NCBI GenBank assembly: GCA_900542285.1
Contig: UQNF01000018.1
Coordinates: 1-32,244, forward strand
Direction: 5' to 3'
Origin: an uncultured Clostridium sp.
Lineage (GTDB): Bacteria; Bacillota; Clostridia; Christensenellales; CAG-138
Length of the DNA stretch: 32,244 bases
Shown here piece by piece: positions 1 through 8,130 of this stretch (position 1 is its first letter; each line of letters starts with the position of its first letter). Under the pieces are notes generated by a model. It was given only the letters and a program-made list of their open reading frames with translations, did no database searches and had not been told where the DNA came from. Position numbers and translations under genes: made by a program.

Positions 1-2
1 TT

Positions 3-629
3 GCCGTTAGCGAGGATCGGAATGGACGGCTAAGCCTTGCTTACAGCGCAGGCGGAAACACGATACTTGACGAATCTGCCATATTGACCGTGCTGGCTGT
101 CGATGCAATAGAAAACGCAGGAATGAAACAGCTTGTACTCCCGGTCACTCTTGCCGAGGAGTACAGAAAGCATCTTGAATCATTTGGGGCAGAGCTAAGA
201 TTGGCGTTCGAGGACAGGAGCAAACTTCGTCGTACCGCCTATGAACAAGGCCTTTATTATGCGCCGCTTTATGAGAGCGAAGCAATGATATTAAAGCTCG
301 CGGAGCTGTTTTCTAAAGGCGAACTTGAGAAGCTCGTTTCAAGCATGCCCAGCGTATACAGCGAGGAAAGGAGGGTAGCAGCTTCCAAAAATGAGATCGG
401 AAGGCTTTTGCGCACGCTTGCCGATATGGAGCTTGGGCATGAAAGAGAACTGGTGGATGGGCTAAGGGTCAAGCTTGACAGCGGCTGGGTCATTGTTAAG
501 CCAAGCTTGGGAAGAACATCATCGTTCAGAATACTTGCAGGCTCAAGCAGCGGAGAATACGCAAAGGAGCTTTGCGACCTCTATGTTGATAAGCTTAAGA
601 GTCTGCAGCGTGAGGATAAAAACAGCTAA
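3..629 (+). CDS. Phosphohexomutase-like protein, C-terminal part (5' end outside window)
   Basis: The frame is open from the first bases of the window, so the true start lies upstream; the TTG at 84 has no ribosome binding site and is not a credible start. About 208 residues are visible. The end, GWVIVKPS followed by a basic/polar stretch and FRILAGSS, matches the C-terminal phosphate-binding domain of the alpha-D-phosphohexomutase superfamily (phosphomannomutase/phosphoglucomutase), where the usual motif is RPSGTEP. Here that loop is KPSLGRTSS, a degenerate version. Such degenerate mutase domains occur at the C-terminus of clostridial sugar-1-phosphate nucleotidyltransferase fusions, so this may be the tail of such a fusion; that is inference, because the N-terminus is not seen. 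The catalytic serine region is not in the window. The gene is followed by a terminator at 721-753. Confidence 0.55.
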   Translation, partial: AVSEDRNGRLSLAYSAGGNTILDESAILTVLAVDAIENAGMKQLVLPVTLAEEYRKHLESFGAELRLAFEDRSKLRRTAYEQGLYYAPLYESEAMILKLAELFSKGELEKLVSSMPSVYSEERRVAASKNEIGRLLRTLADMELGHERELVDGLRVKLDSGWVIVKPSLGRTSSFRILAGSSSGEYAKELCDLYVDKLKSLQREDKNS

Positions 630-720
630 AGAGCATGGTTATATGCACTGCGCAGGAAAGCCCCTATAATGGAAGGCCTAACAGTCGTAAGAAATAATTT
701 GCCCTGCGGTTAGGGCGTAG

Positions 721-753
721 AACGGTGTGACCGTAGATGTCACGCCGTTTTTC
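721..753 (+). terminator. Rho-independent terminator after the mutase-like gene
   Basis: An 11-base-pair stem (AACGGTGTGAC with GTCACGCCGTT, one G:T pair) and a 7-base loop are followed by a short T run. It lies about 90 bases after the stop at 629 and separates this gene from the decayed region downstream. Confidence 0.75.
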
Positions 754-870
754 TGCGTTCCTACAAAATAAGATTTGAGAAGAGGCTTATTTACTCCGTC
801 TGTATAATGCTGATTCAGCAAAAACAGGCTGATCGCATGACAGGACTGTTTCAAAAAACATGACAGAATC

Positions 871-899
871 TTTCTTTTTTCACATCTCTATGGTATAAT
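871..899 (+). promoter_or_regulatory. Sigma-A type promoter with extended -10
   Basis: TGGTATAAT at 891-899 is an extended -10. TTTCTT at 871-876 is a weak -35 with 17 bases between. Transcription would start near 906 and run into the decayed reading frame at 932. Confidence 0.55.
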
Positions 900-931
900 T
901 ATAACAAGAAAACATGACAACAGGGAGCTAT

Positions 932-1374
932 ATGGCAGGCACAATACCCAAACACAATCTGCTGACGATGGGCTGCCGGTGGGATAGTGTCCGCTATGAG
1001 GGAAAAACAGTCCCCGGCGGAACCTCGGCTGCGAGGCACTGAACCTTTCGGATGTACTCGGGAAAATTGGCACAGGCAAGCCGGCCTCTTCGGGAAATCG
1101 TTCGGGCGATTGGTGAGAACAGGCTGATAGAAGAATTGCTTCGTCCTGCCAATGACAGCGTTTTCATATGATTCTGCTTACAAATGATTCTCTGCGGTTT
1201 TACCGTGCCGATGCTGCATATTACAGCGGAGATTGCCAGGACGGCGGAGTGGGACATAGTAAAGCCCAACATTTTTTTTGCAGGACTGCGATTCGATATA
1301 TTCAGCACTTGCCGGCGGCGAGATTGCTGAAATCCGCCGTTGTGCCGTTTGAATTCGAGGCACTTGGTGAATAG
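932..1374 (+). pseudogene. Decayed reading frame of unknown function
   Basis: A frame beginning at ATG 932, preceded by a purine-rich CAGGGAGC site and a good promoter, runs 36 codons (start MAGTIPKHNLL) to TGA at 1040-1042. It then continues in the same frame for 42 plausible codons (including SRPLREIVRAIGENRLIEEL) to TGA at 1169-1171. Beyond this, protein-like stretches appear in changing frames around a run of eight T near 1272, and the last frame closes at TAG 1372-1374. This pattern of promoter, site, frame, stops and likely frameshifts is what a decayed gene looks like. I do not recognise the family. The interval 630-1481 holds otherwise only the terminator at 721, the promoter at 871 and the inverted repeat at 1417. 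Confidence 0.4.
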
Positions 1375-1416
1375 GTTTCTCACAGAAACACGATGCCGGT
1401 ACTCAACAATCAGAGC

Positions 1417-1443
1417 ACAACCTCAAAATGTTTGTTAGGTTGT
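1417..1443. promoter_or_regulatory. Inverted repeat upstream of the LuxR-type regulator
   Basis: ACAACCT and AGGTTGT form a perfect 7-base inverted repeat with a 13-base spacer, 38 bases before the regulator start at 1482. It could be an operator, possibly autoregulatory, or a short hairpin; no T run follows it, so it is not a typical terminator. Confidence 0.3.
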
Positions 1444-1481
1444 CTGTTCAGTGAAAGAAAGAATAGTCATAGGTATGTATT

Positions 1482-3962
1482 ATGCCAAAATCAAAATGGA
1501 ATCTGAATACTATTTACATATCCGAACGGCTGCAGGAGAGTCTGCGGCCCATATCTCGCTGCGCCCTGACCACGGTGGTGGCACCTATGGGCTATGGCAA
1601 AACAACGGCAGTAAACTGGTATCTGGAGCAGCGTGCCAAAGCAGAAGCGATAAGTGTCATCCGCATCAGCGTATATTCCGATAATCTTGAGATCTTCTGG
1701 AAAAGCGTACAGAATGCATTTGTTCGGGCAGGTTTTGACTTCCTACGGGACTATACTTGCCCTACGGATGCAGCCGGAGGGGGGCTGCTGGCAGATGATT
1801 TCTGCCATGAACTGGCAGGAGAAACTGCCTGCTATATCTTTATTGACGATTTTCACCTATTGACGGACAGCCGCGTTTCCGATTTTCTCTGCACCCTTGC
1901 AAATCGTATGCCGTGTAACGTTCACCTGATCGTTGCCAGCCGTGACCGGTTTCTGCTTGCTGCGGAAACCGTTCGGCTGGGTAGCAAGGTTTACCGGATT
2001 GGCACGGAACACCTGCGGTTAAACTACACGGAACTTGCCATTTATGCTCACCGATGCGGTACAGAGCTTTCCGATGCGCAGGTTGAATCCCTGCTCTATT
2101 CAAGCGAGGGTTGGTTTTCTGCCGTATACCTGAACCTACGGACGCTCTCCGAGCGCGGTGCGTTGCCCGACCGTAACTCCGACATCTATTCCACGTTCAC
2201 TGCTGCCATGATCGATCCGCTTCCTGAGAAGTAGCAGGAGTTTCTAGCGGTCATGGGGCTTGCCGATGAGTTTACCGTGGAAATGGCACACTTCATCACA
2301 GGGGACTCCAATGCAGAAAAGCTGATTTCCGTATTGACTGAGCAAAACACATTTGTCAAATGTCTGCCGGATGGCGTAACTTTCCGCTTCCACCACATGA
2401 TGAAGGAATGTGCCGAGCGCAGATTCCTGATGCTGGAAAAGGAAAAACAGTCGTTCTATCTGGAACGCTTCGGATTGTGGTACGAAAACTGCGGACAGTA
2501 TCTGCACGCCATAGCATCTTACCGACGGAGCGGAGATTACGACGCCTTGCTGCGCGTTATACAAAAAGACGCGGGTATTCTGCTCTGCTCGCTTGATCCA
2601 CAGGTCGTGCTCTCAGATATTGAGGCGTGCCCTGAAGCCGTGCTGAAAGCGCATCCTCTGTCGATTCTGGTACTGATGCGCCGTATGTTCACATGGCGGC
2701 AGATTCCGAAGATGATGGAGCTGAAATCCATTCTGTTGACTTCCATAAAGGAGCATCCGGAGCTGTCGGAAGAAGAACGCGGCAACCTGCAGGGCGAGTG
2801 CGATCTGATCATGAGCTTCCTATGCTATAATGATATCAGCGCCATGAGCCGCCTGCACCGAAGCGCCAGCGCGCAGATGTCGAGGCCGGCCATCAGCATC
2901 CAAAATAGCGGCGGCTGGACTTTTGACTCGCCGTCCGTCCTGATGATGTACTATCGTGCGCCGGGCGAGCTGCAAAGCGAGCTTGCAGAGATGGACGAGT
3001 GTATGCCGCATTACTATAAAATCACCGATGGCCACGGGCAGGGTGCAGAAATCATCATGCGGGCAGAGGCGGCGTTCATTCAGGGCAGTTTCACGGATGC
3101 GCACATTGAGCAGGAAAGTGCCTATGCCCGGATCGAGGGGAATGGGCAGGTGAACATGGCGCTTTGCTGTGACTTTCTCGCATGGCGGCTTTCACTGTGT
3201 ACTGATGTTGCGCAACGATACTCCTTTGAGGACCGCCGCGCGGCTCTGCTGCGCAAGTACAACGCCACATGGCTGAATATCTGGAGCGCTACCAGTGCCT
3301 ATTATCACGCTCTGCTGGGCGAAACGGACAAAATCCCTTCTGTTTTTGCGGAGCATCAGCTTTCCACCATCCACTTCCTTGCGCCGGGCAAGCCCATGAT
3401 GGAAATGATCGAGAATCAGGTGTATCTCGCCCAAGGCGCCTATACCAAGGTAATCGGACGCAGCGAGGGACAGTTGGCCGTGTGCGAATCAATGCACTAT
3501 GCGTTGGTCGCACTGCATATCCGCATTCAGACCGCTGCGGCATACGAGATGCTGGGAAAAAATGAGAAAGCGCACGAGTGGCTCTCAATGGCACTTTCCG
3601 ATGCCGAACCGGACGGCTTTGTGATGCCGTTTGCGGAGAACTACGACCGCTTGCAGTCGATACTGGCACGGGAAATCAAGAGTGACCTGATCGTGAAGAT
3701 CATCGAACTGGGCGAAGCGGCAAAAGCTCGGAAAGCGTCAAATACTCGCCCGGGCTCGTTCGATGCGCTGACACAGAGGGAATTTGAGATCGTAGAGCTG
3801 ATGGCACAGCGGCTTTCGAACCGCGAGATTGCGGAAAGGCTGTTTCTTTCCGAAGACAGCGTCAAGCAGTATGTGAATCAAATCTATTCCAAGCTTCATA
3901 TTGAGGGCGACACCCGAACCAAGAGAAAGCAGCTTGCCGCGCTGTTCCTGCAAAAGACCTAA
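1482..3962 (+). pseudogene. MalT/LuxR-type ATP-dependent regulator interrupted by an in-frame amber codon
   Basis: The frame would encode about 826 residues but carries TAG at 2232-2234 (codon 251) and then continues uninterrupted in the same frame to 3962. The N-terminal part is a STAND-type NTPase: Walker A APMGYGKTT at about residues 34-42 and Walker B-like YIFIDDFHLL at about 123-132. The middle is a helical repeat region as in MalT. The C-terminus (about residues 760-826) is a LuxR/GerE helix-turn-helix, with LTQREFEIVELMAQ and LSNREIAERLFLSEDSVKQY. Such proteins are signal-responsive activators of neighbouring genes. The sequence flows naturally across the stop (LPEK, stop, QEFLAVMGLADEF), so a single point change explains it. 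Options are a recent pseudogene, two separately translated pieces (an ATG at 2253 is available but has no clear ribosome site), or read-through. TAG is an ordinary terminator elsewhere in the window, for example at 8002 and 24390. Confidence 0.8.
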
Positions 3963-3986
3963 CCTTTGGTTAATGTTTATTTCTTA

Positions 3987-4022
3987 AAATCCACCTTACA
4001 ATATTTGGACGGTGGATTTTTG
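3987..4022 (+). terminator. Terminator after the regulator
   Basis: AAAATCCACC (3987-3996) pairs with GGTGGATTTT (4012-4021) and the 3' arm runs into a T run. It isolates the regulator from the DUF2442 cassette. The following stretch to 4180 contains no recognisable gene; a short in-frame lead to the DUF2442 gene lacks its own start. Confidence 0.8.
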
Positions 4023-4180
4023 CTATTAATGGAGGAAGCGCAGTGGAGCGAACGCAAATCGGGGCAATAGAATCCTGATAATTCTTCTGATTCCTGCCCG
4101 TTGGTTTATGAAAGTCCAAAAAACTGCTGCGTGAATTAACACAGTCGCTGATAAAGCGCAATTCAGGAAGGAGGACTTAC

Positions 4181-4435
4181 ATGAAGAGAAAATATATCTT
4201 AGCGGTCAAGGCAATAGACGGATATGTCCTGCAGGTTGATTTCGTATCCGGCAGCCGTCTGTTGCTGGACATGAAGCCCTACCTTGACAAAATCCGTTTC
4301 CGTTCCTTAGCCGACCCGCAGGTGTGGAACAGCGCCGTGACCAACGGAATTTTTGTTCGCTTCGGCAATGTAGAACTGAGCCACGATGAAATACTGTCCA
4401 TGGCAGAGCAGGAGCATCGAGACACAACTAATTAA
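4181..4435 (+). CDS. DUF2442 domain protein
   Basis: Small 84-residue protein that looks like a DUF2442 protein: a beta-rich N-terminus (ILAVKAIDGYVLQVDFVSG), a central MKPYL..IRFRSLADPQVW segment and the terminal ELSHDEIL motif. DUF2442 proteins are short, mostly uncharacterised and are often encoded beside DUF4160 genes; no DUF4160 gene is visible here. A strong GGAAGGAGG site lies directly upstream of ATG 4181, which fixes the start. It is the first gene of a likely operon: the next gene starts 22 bases downstream and also has its own ribosome site. Because the regulator upstream is broken, how this cassette is now controlled is unclear. A role in the operon cannot be assigned from the sequence. 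Confidence 0.75.
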   Translation: MKRKYILAVKAIDGYVLQVDFVSGSRLLLDMKPYLDKIRFRSLADPQVWNSAVTNGIFVRFGNVELSHDEILSMAEQEHRDTTN

Positions 4436-4457
4436 TATTAATAGGAGAATAACGAAC

Positions 4458-5510
4458 ATGAAAAATTCGAAAAAGTATGCAAGTCTTTTGCTGGCGCTGA
4501 CGCTGTTTAGCCTTGCCCTGCTGACGGGCTGCGGCAGTTCGGGCAGAAAATGGCGTGACACCGATGTGATTGACGGCTATTGCACGGTCGAGCGGTACGG
4601 AAAGCAGATTGATGTGTGTGTATGCCACGACCAAAAAGCTATATATTTCTATTACAACGATGAAGAACACGAGCTGCTTGACACAGCCATGCTTCCGACG
4701 GATAAGATCTACGATGACGATAAGGACTGGTGTCTCGGTGAGATCAGCCTCGATGACTTAACCGGTGACAACAACAGCGATCTGAAGGTATACCTAAACC
4801 ATGCGGATATGAGCAAATCGTGCATTGTATGGATGTGGGAGGAAGGAACAGGGTATGTTTATCAGCCGGATTATTCCTGGTTCTACGAGCACAACGTGAT
4901 TTATGATCCCCCCTATGATGACCCGGAAGTTGATTTCAGCATGTATGAGGGTATGTGGCTGTGCGATACTGACAACCAAACCAATGTCATATACATACAG
5001 TTTGACGAGGAGGGCAACTGGGAGCTCTATTCCAACGACGAAATGATAGACGATGGTTATCTTTGGTATGTACAGGAGGAGGACACCACTTATATCTACG
5101 GCTACCAGGGAGGTACCATAGACGGCGGACAAGTCGAACTGGAGGGTGAGCGACTTAACATCACCACAATCGGCTACTTCAGCCACTTAGCTTCGGAGGA
5201 TGACAATGGTGAGCTGCACCATCAGGATATTTCGGTGTTCGAAGGTACTTGGTATTACGATGGCGACCCTTCGGCAGATCTTTACATTATAATCGACGGT
5301 AACGGAAACTGGAGCTATTTCCAGCGTGCGTCCGGCGACGCCGAAGGTACGGAAATGGATTACGGCACCTTCTCCTACTCGACAGATGATAGCTATGTTT
5401 ATTATGCGAATTCTGCCATGTATGACGGTCTTTCAATCCTTGTACTTGATTTTGATGACGGTATTATCATCTGGGGCGATGAAGGCGCTTATTACCGGAT
5501 AGACGGTTAA
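4458..5510 (+). CDS. Secreted lipoprotein with two related C-terminal beta-type repeats
   Basis: The start is taken at ATG 4458, which has an AGGAG site 10 bases upstream and gives a classic lipoprotein signal: basic MKNSKK, a hydrophobic core and lipobox LLTGC with the lipidated cysteine at residue 25. An upstream in-frame ATG at 4386 lies inside the previous gene. The mature protein of about 325 residues is very acidic and rich in Tyr/Trp. Residues about 100-125 contain a DDLTGDNNSDLKVY segment resembling calcium-binding FG-GAP/VCBS-type loops. Then come two related units, each starting with an EGxW motif (MYEGMWLCD and VFEGTWYYD) and continuing to a GNW motif (EEGNWELYS and GNGNWSYFQ); these look like a tandem duplication of a small lipocalin-like barrel. 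It is probably anchored outside the membrane. I do not recognise a named family. Confidence 0.75.
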   Translation: MKNSKKYASLLLALTLFSLALLTGCGSSGRKWRDTDVIDGYCTVERYGKQIDVCVCHDQKAIYFYYNDEEHELLDTAMLPTDKIYDDDKDWCLGEISLDDLTGDNNSDLKVYLNHADMSKSCIVWMWEEGTGYVYQPDYSWFYEHNVIYDPPYDDPEVDFSMYEGMWLCDTDNQTNVIYIQFDEEGNWELYSNDEMIDDGYLWYVQEEDTTYIYGYQGGTIDGGQVELEGERLNITTIGYFSHLASEDDNGELHHQDISVFEGTWYYDGDPSADLYIIIDGNGNWSYFQRASGDAEGTEMDYGTFSYSTDDSYVYYANSAMYDGLSILVLDFDDGIIIWGDEGAYYRIDG

Positions 5511-5556
5511 GTATGCGAAGATGCAAAACGGCACTTTGAATAAGGAAGAGATGATT

Positions 5557-6453
5557 ATGGAAGAAAAGCAGATGATGACGAATGAACAGCTGGAGGCCGA
5601 GATCAAATCAGCCCGCACCAAAGAAACGATTGCCAACGTTCTGATCTACGGCGCCGGCGCAGCGATGATTCTGATGTTCTGCCTGAAAAAGATTCCACTG
5701 GCTATCTTGTTCCTGGTTCTCTTGCTGGTGGGCGGATATCTGTGGGGCAAGAGTGCCGGTGTGGCCAAAAAGCTCATCAGCGAAAATGTCATCAGCGGTG
5801 TGATTAAAGAGGTGCTGGGTGATGCTGTGGAATATAACCCTTGGGGCAAAATAAACCCTGGCAGCATGGTGTTTCCGTTCTCCTATTGCAGCGCGGATGG
5901 CAGCGATCATATCAAGGCAAACTATAATGGGCTGAACATTGAAATGGGCGACATCGAGCTGTTCGACGAGACGGAGATCAGGGATGAAGAAGGAAACATT
6001 AGTACGAGCAAAGATTCGGTCTTTAAGGGACAGTGGCTTACCTGCGACTTCGGCAAGGAACTTGCCGGTCAAGTATTTATCTCCGAATGGACTCAAAAAG
6101 ACCGAAGAATTATGAAAAGCAATGTCACGATGGATGACGGGCAGTTCAGTAAGCGTTTCTGTGTCAGGGCGGATGATCCGCAGGAAGCGTATTACATCCT
6201 CACACCGCACATGATGGAATATATCACCAGAATGGCGGACAAGAGCGGCGGCACTGTCTATATGTCTTTCCTGCGAGACGGAAAGATGCATGTTGCGGTC
6301 AAGACCGGGCGTGATTTCTTTGAACTTGGGAGAAGTAATGCTAATGTGGAGGAGCTGCACAAGATATTCCTGGGTGAGCTGCGCTGGTTCACCGATATCA
6401 TCGATATGCTGCGTGTGGAGGATACCATCTATAAGAAGGAGACAGACGCATGA
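5557..6453 (+). CDS. DUF3137-like membrane protein
   Basis: ATG 5557 is preferred over 5521 and 5551 because AAGGAAG lies 8 bases before it; this gives 298 residues. An acidic/basic N-terminal helix is followed by two closely spaced hydrophobic segments (TIANVLIYGAGAAMILMFCL and IPLAILFLVLLLVGGYLW), then a long soluble domain. The region SVFKGQWLTCDFGKELAGQV, the following core and the FLRDGKMHVAVKTG segment resemble DUF3137 proteins, which have this two-helix plus soluble-domain layout and unknown function. It lies 46 bases after the lipoprotein gene and overlaps the next gene by four bases, so translation is probably coupled. A joint role with the lipoprotein at the envelope is inference. 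Confidence 0.65.
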   Translation: MEEKQMMTNEQLEAEIKSARTKETIANVLIYGAGAAMILMFCLKKIPLAILFLVLLLVGGYLWGKSAGVAKKLISENVISGVIKEVLGDAVEYNPWGKINPGSMVFPFSYCSADGSDHIKANYNGLNIEMGDIELFDETEIRDEEGNISTSKDSVFKGQWLTCDFGKELAGQVFISEWTQKDRRIMKSNVTMDDGQFSKRFCVRADDPQEAYYILTPHMMEYITRMADKSGGTVYMSFLRDGKMHVAVKTGRDFFELGRSNANVEELHKIFLGELRWFTDIIDMLRVEDTIYKKETDA

Positions 6454-6647
6454 CGCTGGGAACAGCTGTTTTCCTGCTGGCACTGGCTGTGGCAGGCATC
6501 GTGTTGGCGTTTCGGTATTTGCGTAACATGCCGAAACTGCGCATCATTTGCCTCGTGCTGTTGTCTCTGACCGTGCTGGTTCTCGCCGGATATATAGGTC
6601 TGACTCTGATTCTTGTGGATGCGGTCAGGAACCGACCTCCTGCGTGA
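6450..6647 (+). CDS. Small two-helix membrane protein
   Basis: A 65-residue protein starts at the ATG of an ATGA overlap with the DUF3137-like gene. It is nearly all membrane: helix one about residues 4-22 (TAVFLLALAVAGIVLAFRYL), a short basic loop (RNMPKLR), helix two about 32-55, then a charged tail. It matches no family I can name. The overlap and the matching orientation argue that it is a real member of the 4181-6647 cassette, possibly a partner of the DUF3137-like protein. Confidence 0.55.
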   Translation: MTLGTAVFLLALAVAGIVLAFRYLRNMPKLRIICLVLLSLTVLVLAGYIGLTLILVDAVRNRPPA

Positions 6648-6679
6648 CATTGCGGAACAAAAATAATTGAGAAACGGAA

Positions 6680-6713
6680 AGCGAAAGTGTCCTTCAGGAT
6701 ACCTTCGCTCTTT
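6680..6713 (+). terminator. Probable terminator of the DUF2442 cassette
   Basis: AGCGAAAGTGTCCT pairs with AGGATACCTTCGCT (one wobble, one mismatch) around a 2-base gap in the repeat, followed by CTTTGC. The T run is weak. Confidence 0.5.
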
Positions 6714-6848
6714 GCTTATACGCTGCACACCCGAATCCGTCAGCAGACAGTGAAAAGATTGAATTACTCCCTTGTCGCTGTTAATCCAAGGCTTTGCTGA
6801 TCTTGCATTGAAAGAATTCAATTTTCTGCACAGCCTGAATATTTCCTC

Positions 6849-6876
6849 TTGAATTTTTGAAACTTCCTGATAAAAT
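6849..6876 (+). promoter_or_regulatory. Promoter very close to the trmL start
   Basis: TTGAAT (6849-6854) and TAAAAT (6871-6876) are 16 bases apart. Transcription would start about 6883, the first base of the trmL ATG. No ribosome binding site is visible between them. Confidence 0.5.
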
Positions 6877-6882
6877 ATAGCT

Positions 6883-7344
6883 ATGTTTAACATCGTACTT
6901 GTTCAACCGGAGATTCCACAGAATACGGGTAATATTTCAAGAACCTGCGCAGTTACGGGCTGCGCACTGCATCTGGTGCGTCCTTTGGGCTTTTCAGTGG
7001 ACGATCGTTACCTAAAGCGAGCCGGGCTTGACTATTGGGACGAACTTCAGATTTATTATTATGATAGCTTTGAGGAACTTGAAGCAAGGTTCACTGATGC
7101 GAGGTTTCATCTGTTCACGACCCATGCCGTACGCAGCTATTCCGAGGCGGAGTACCTCCCCGGTGATTTCCTTGTCTTTGGCAAGGAAACTGCAGGACTG
7201 GGCCCGGAGATAATAACGAGAAGATGGAATGATTGTGTGCGCATACCCATGCGGCAAAACCTTCGTTCGCTCAATCTTTCAAACTCCGTTGCCGTTGCCG
7301 TTTATGAGGGGCTTCGCCAAAATGCTTTCGGCGGACTTGTATGA
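6883..7344 (+). CDS. trmL: tRNA (cytidine(34)-2'-O)-methyltransferase TrmL
   Basis: SPOUT-family methyltransferase of 153 residues, the normal length for TrmL, which methylates the ribose of the wobble base in tRNA-Leu isoacceptors using S-adenosylmethionine. The three family blocks are all present: LVQPEIPQNTGNISRTC at residues about 6-22, LVFGKETAGLGPEI at about 96-110, and IPMRQNLRSLNLSNSVAVAV at about 121-140, the last forming the knotted SAM-binding site. No Shine-Dalgarno sequence precedes ATG 6883, and the predicted transcription start coincides with it, so translation may be leaderless. The aldolase gene follows 22 bases after the stop, probably in the same transcript. Confidence 0.9.
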   Translation: MFNIVLVQPEIPQNTGNISRTCAVTGCALHLVRPLGFSVDDRYLKRAGLDYWDELQIYYYDSFEELEARFTDARFHLFTTHAVRSYSEAEYLPGDFLVFGKETAGLGPEIITRRWNDCVRIPMRQNLRSLNLSNSVAVAVYEGLRQNAFGGLV

Positions 7345-7366
7345 ACAAAGAGTTTTGCGAGGAAAT

Positions 7367-8002
7367 ATGAATACATTGGATTTGATTTTGGATAATGGCA
7401 TAATTGCGATTGCTCGTGGGATTTACGGAGAGAATCTCAAGAATGCAGCCAAGGCGCTGTTTGATGCAGGCATTAGGGCGTTTGAGGTCACGTTTGAACA
7501 GGATGGGGATAGCGAACGTACTCTTGAAGCAATAGCCATGCTTAACAGGGAGTTTTCATACTGCTGCGCTGTCGGAGCCGGTACGGTACTTACCGAACAC
7601 CAGCTGTCAAGCGCCAAGAAAGCAGGAGCAAGCTATATCGTTTCTCCGAATACGGATGAAGCAGTTATCAAGCGTACAAAAGAGCTTGGAATGGTTTCAA
7701 TTCCGGGCGCAATGACTCCGACCGAGATAATAACCGCACACATGCTTGGGGCTGATATTGTAAAGCTCTTTCCTGCGGGAGAGCTGGGGCTTGCTTATTT
7801 TAAGGCAGTGCGCGCTCCGCTTTCAAATATCAGGCTTGCTGCCGTTGCCGGAATAACTCATGATAATATCGGAGAGTTCAAGAAAGCCGGAGCATGCGCC
7901 TTCGGCATAAGCTCCGGACTCTTTGTGAGGGAGCTCATAGCGCAAGGCAGGTATGAAGCACTGAGGGATAATGCATCGCGATATCTTTCGCTTATCAGAT
8001 AG
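7367..8002 (+). CDS. eda: KDPG/KHG-type 2-keto-3-deoxy acid aldolase
   Basis: Class I aldolase of 211 residues. The start at ATG 7367 has GAGG just upstream; the frame is open further 5' inside trmL but that part is not protein-like. The Schiff-base lysine lies in IVKLFPAGELG at residue 133, matching Lys133 of the E. coli enzyme, and the general-acid glutamate is E40 in FEVTFE. Other family blocks are VGAGTVLTEHQL and SPNTDEAV. The family cleaves 2-keto-3-deoxy-6-phosphogluconate to pyruvate and glyceraldehyde-3-phosphate, or 4-hydroxy-2-oxoglutarate to pyruvate and glyoxylate. The residue normally Arg four positions after the catalytic Glu (EVTLR) is Glu here (EVTFE), so substrate specificity may differ. 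No other Entner-Doudoroff or uronate gene is in the window. Confidence 0.85.
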   Translation: MNTLDLILDNGIIAIARGIYGENLKNAAKALFDAGIRAFEVTFEQDGDSERTLEAIAMLNREFSYCCAVGAGTVLTEHQLSSAKKAGASYIVSPNTDEAVIKRTKELGMVSIPGAMTPTEIITAHMLGADIVKLFPAGELGLAYFKAVRAPLSNIRLAAVAGITHDNIGEFKKAGACAFGISSGLFVRELIAQGRYEALRDNASRYLSLIR

Positions 8003-8063
8003 TACAGCTGATGTTTCTGCTTTTCAGGCTAAGAAAATCATTTATTATATTCTCGAATTTCTG

Positions 8064-8092
8064 TTGCCGATTGTTTTGATTTGTACTATAAT
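8064..8092 (+). promoter_or_regulatory. glyA promoter
   Basis: TTGCCG (8064-8069) and TATAAT (8087-8092) with a 17-base spacer; transcription would start about 8099, giving a short leader of about 30 bases with no room for a riboswitch. Confidence 0.75.
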
Positions 8093-8130
8093 GCGGATAT
8101 AGAATTTCTATAAAACCTATGGAGGTATTT

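Noticed and set aside
1040..1042. TGA at 1040 as a selenocysteine codon
   Set aside because: No stable hairpin of the bacterial SECIS type is obvious directly downstream, and more TGA codons and frame changes follow, which fits decay better.
994..1383. 129-codon minus-strand frame in the decayed region
   Set aside because: No ribosome site, unusual composition and no family resemblance; the plus strand has the promoter and ribosome site.
5608..6483. 291-codon minus-strand frame opposite the DUF3137-like gene
   Set aside because: Shadow frame; the plus-strand gene has ribosome site, membrane segments and family match.
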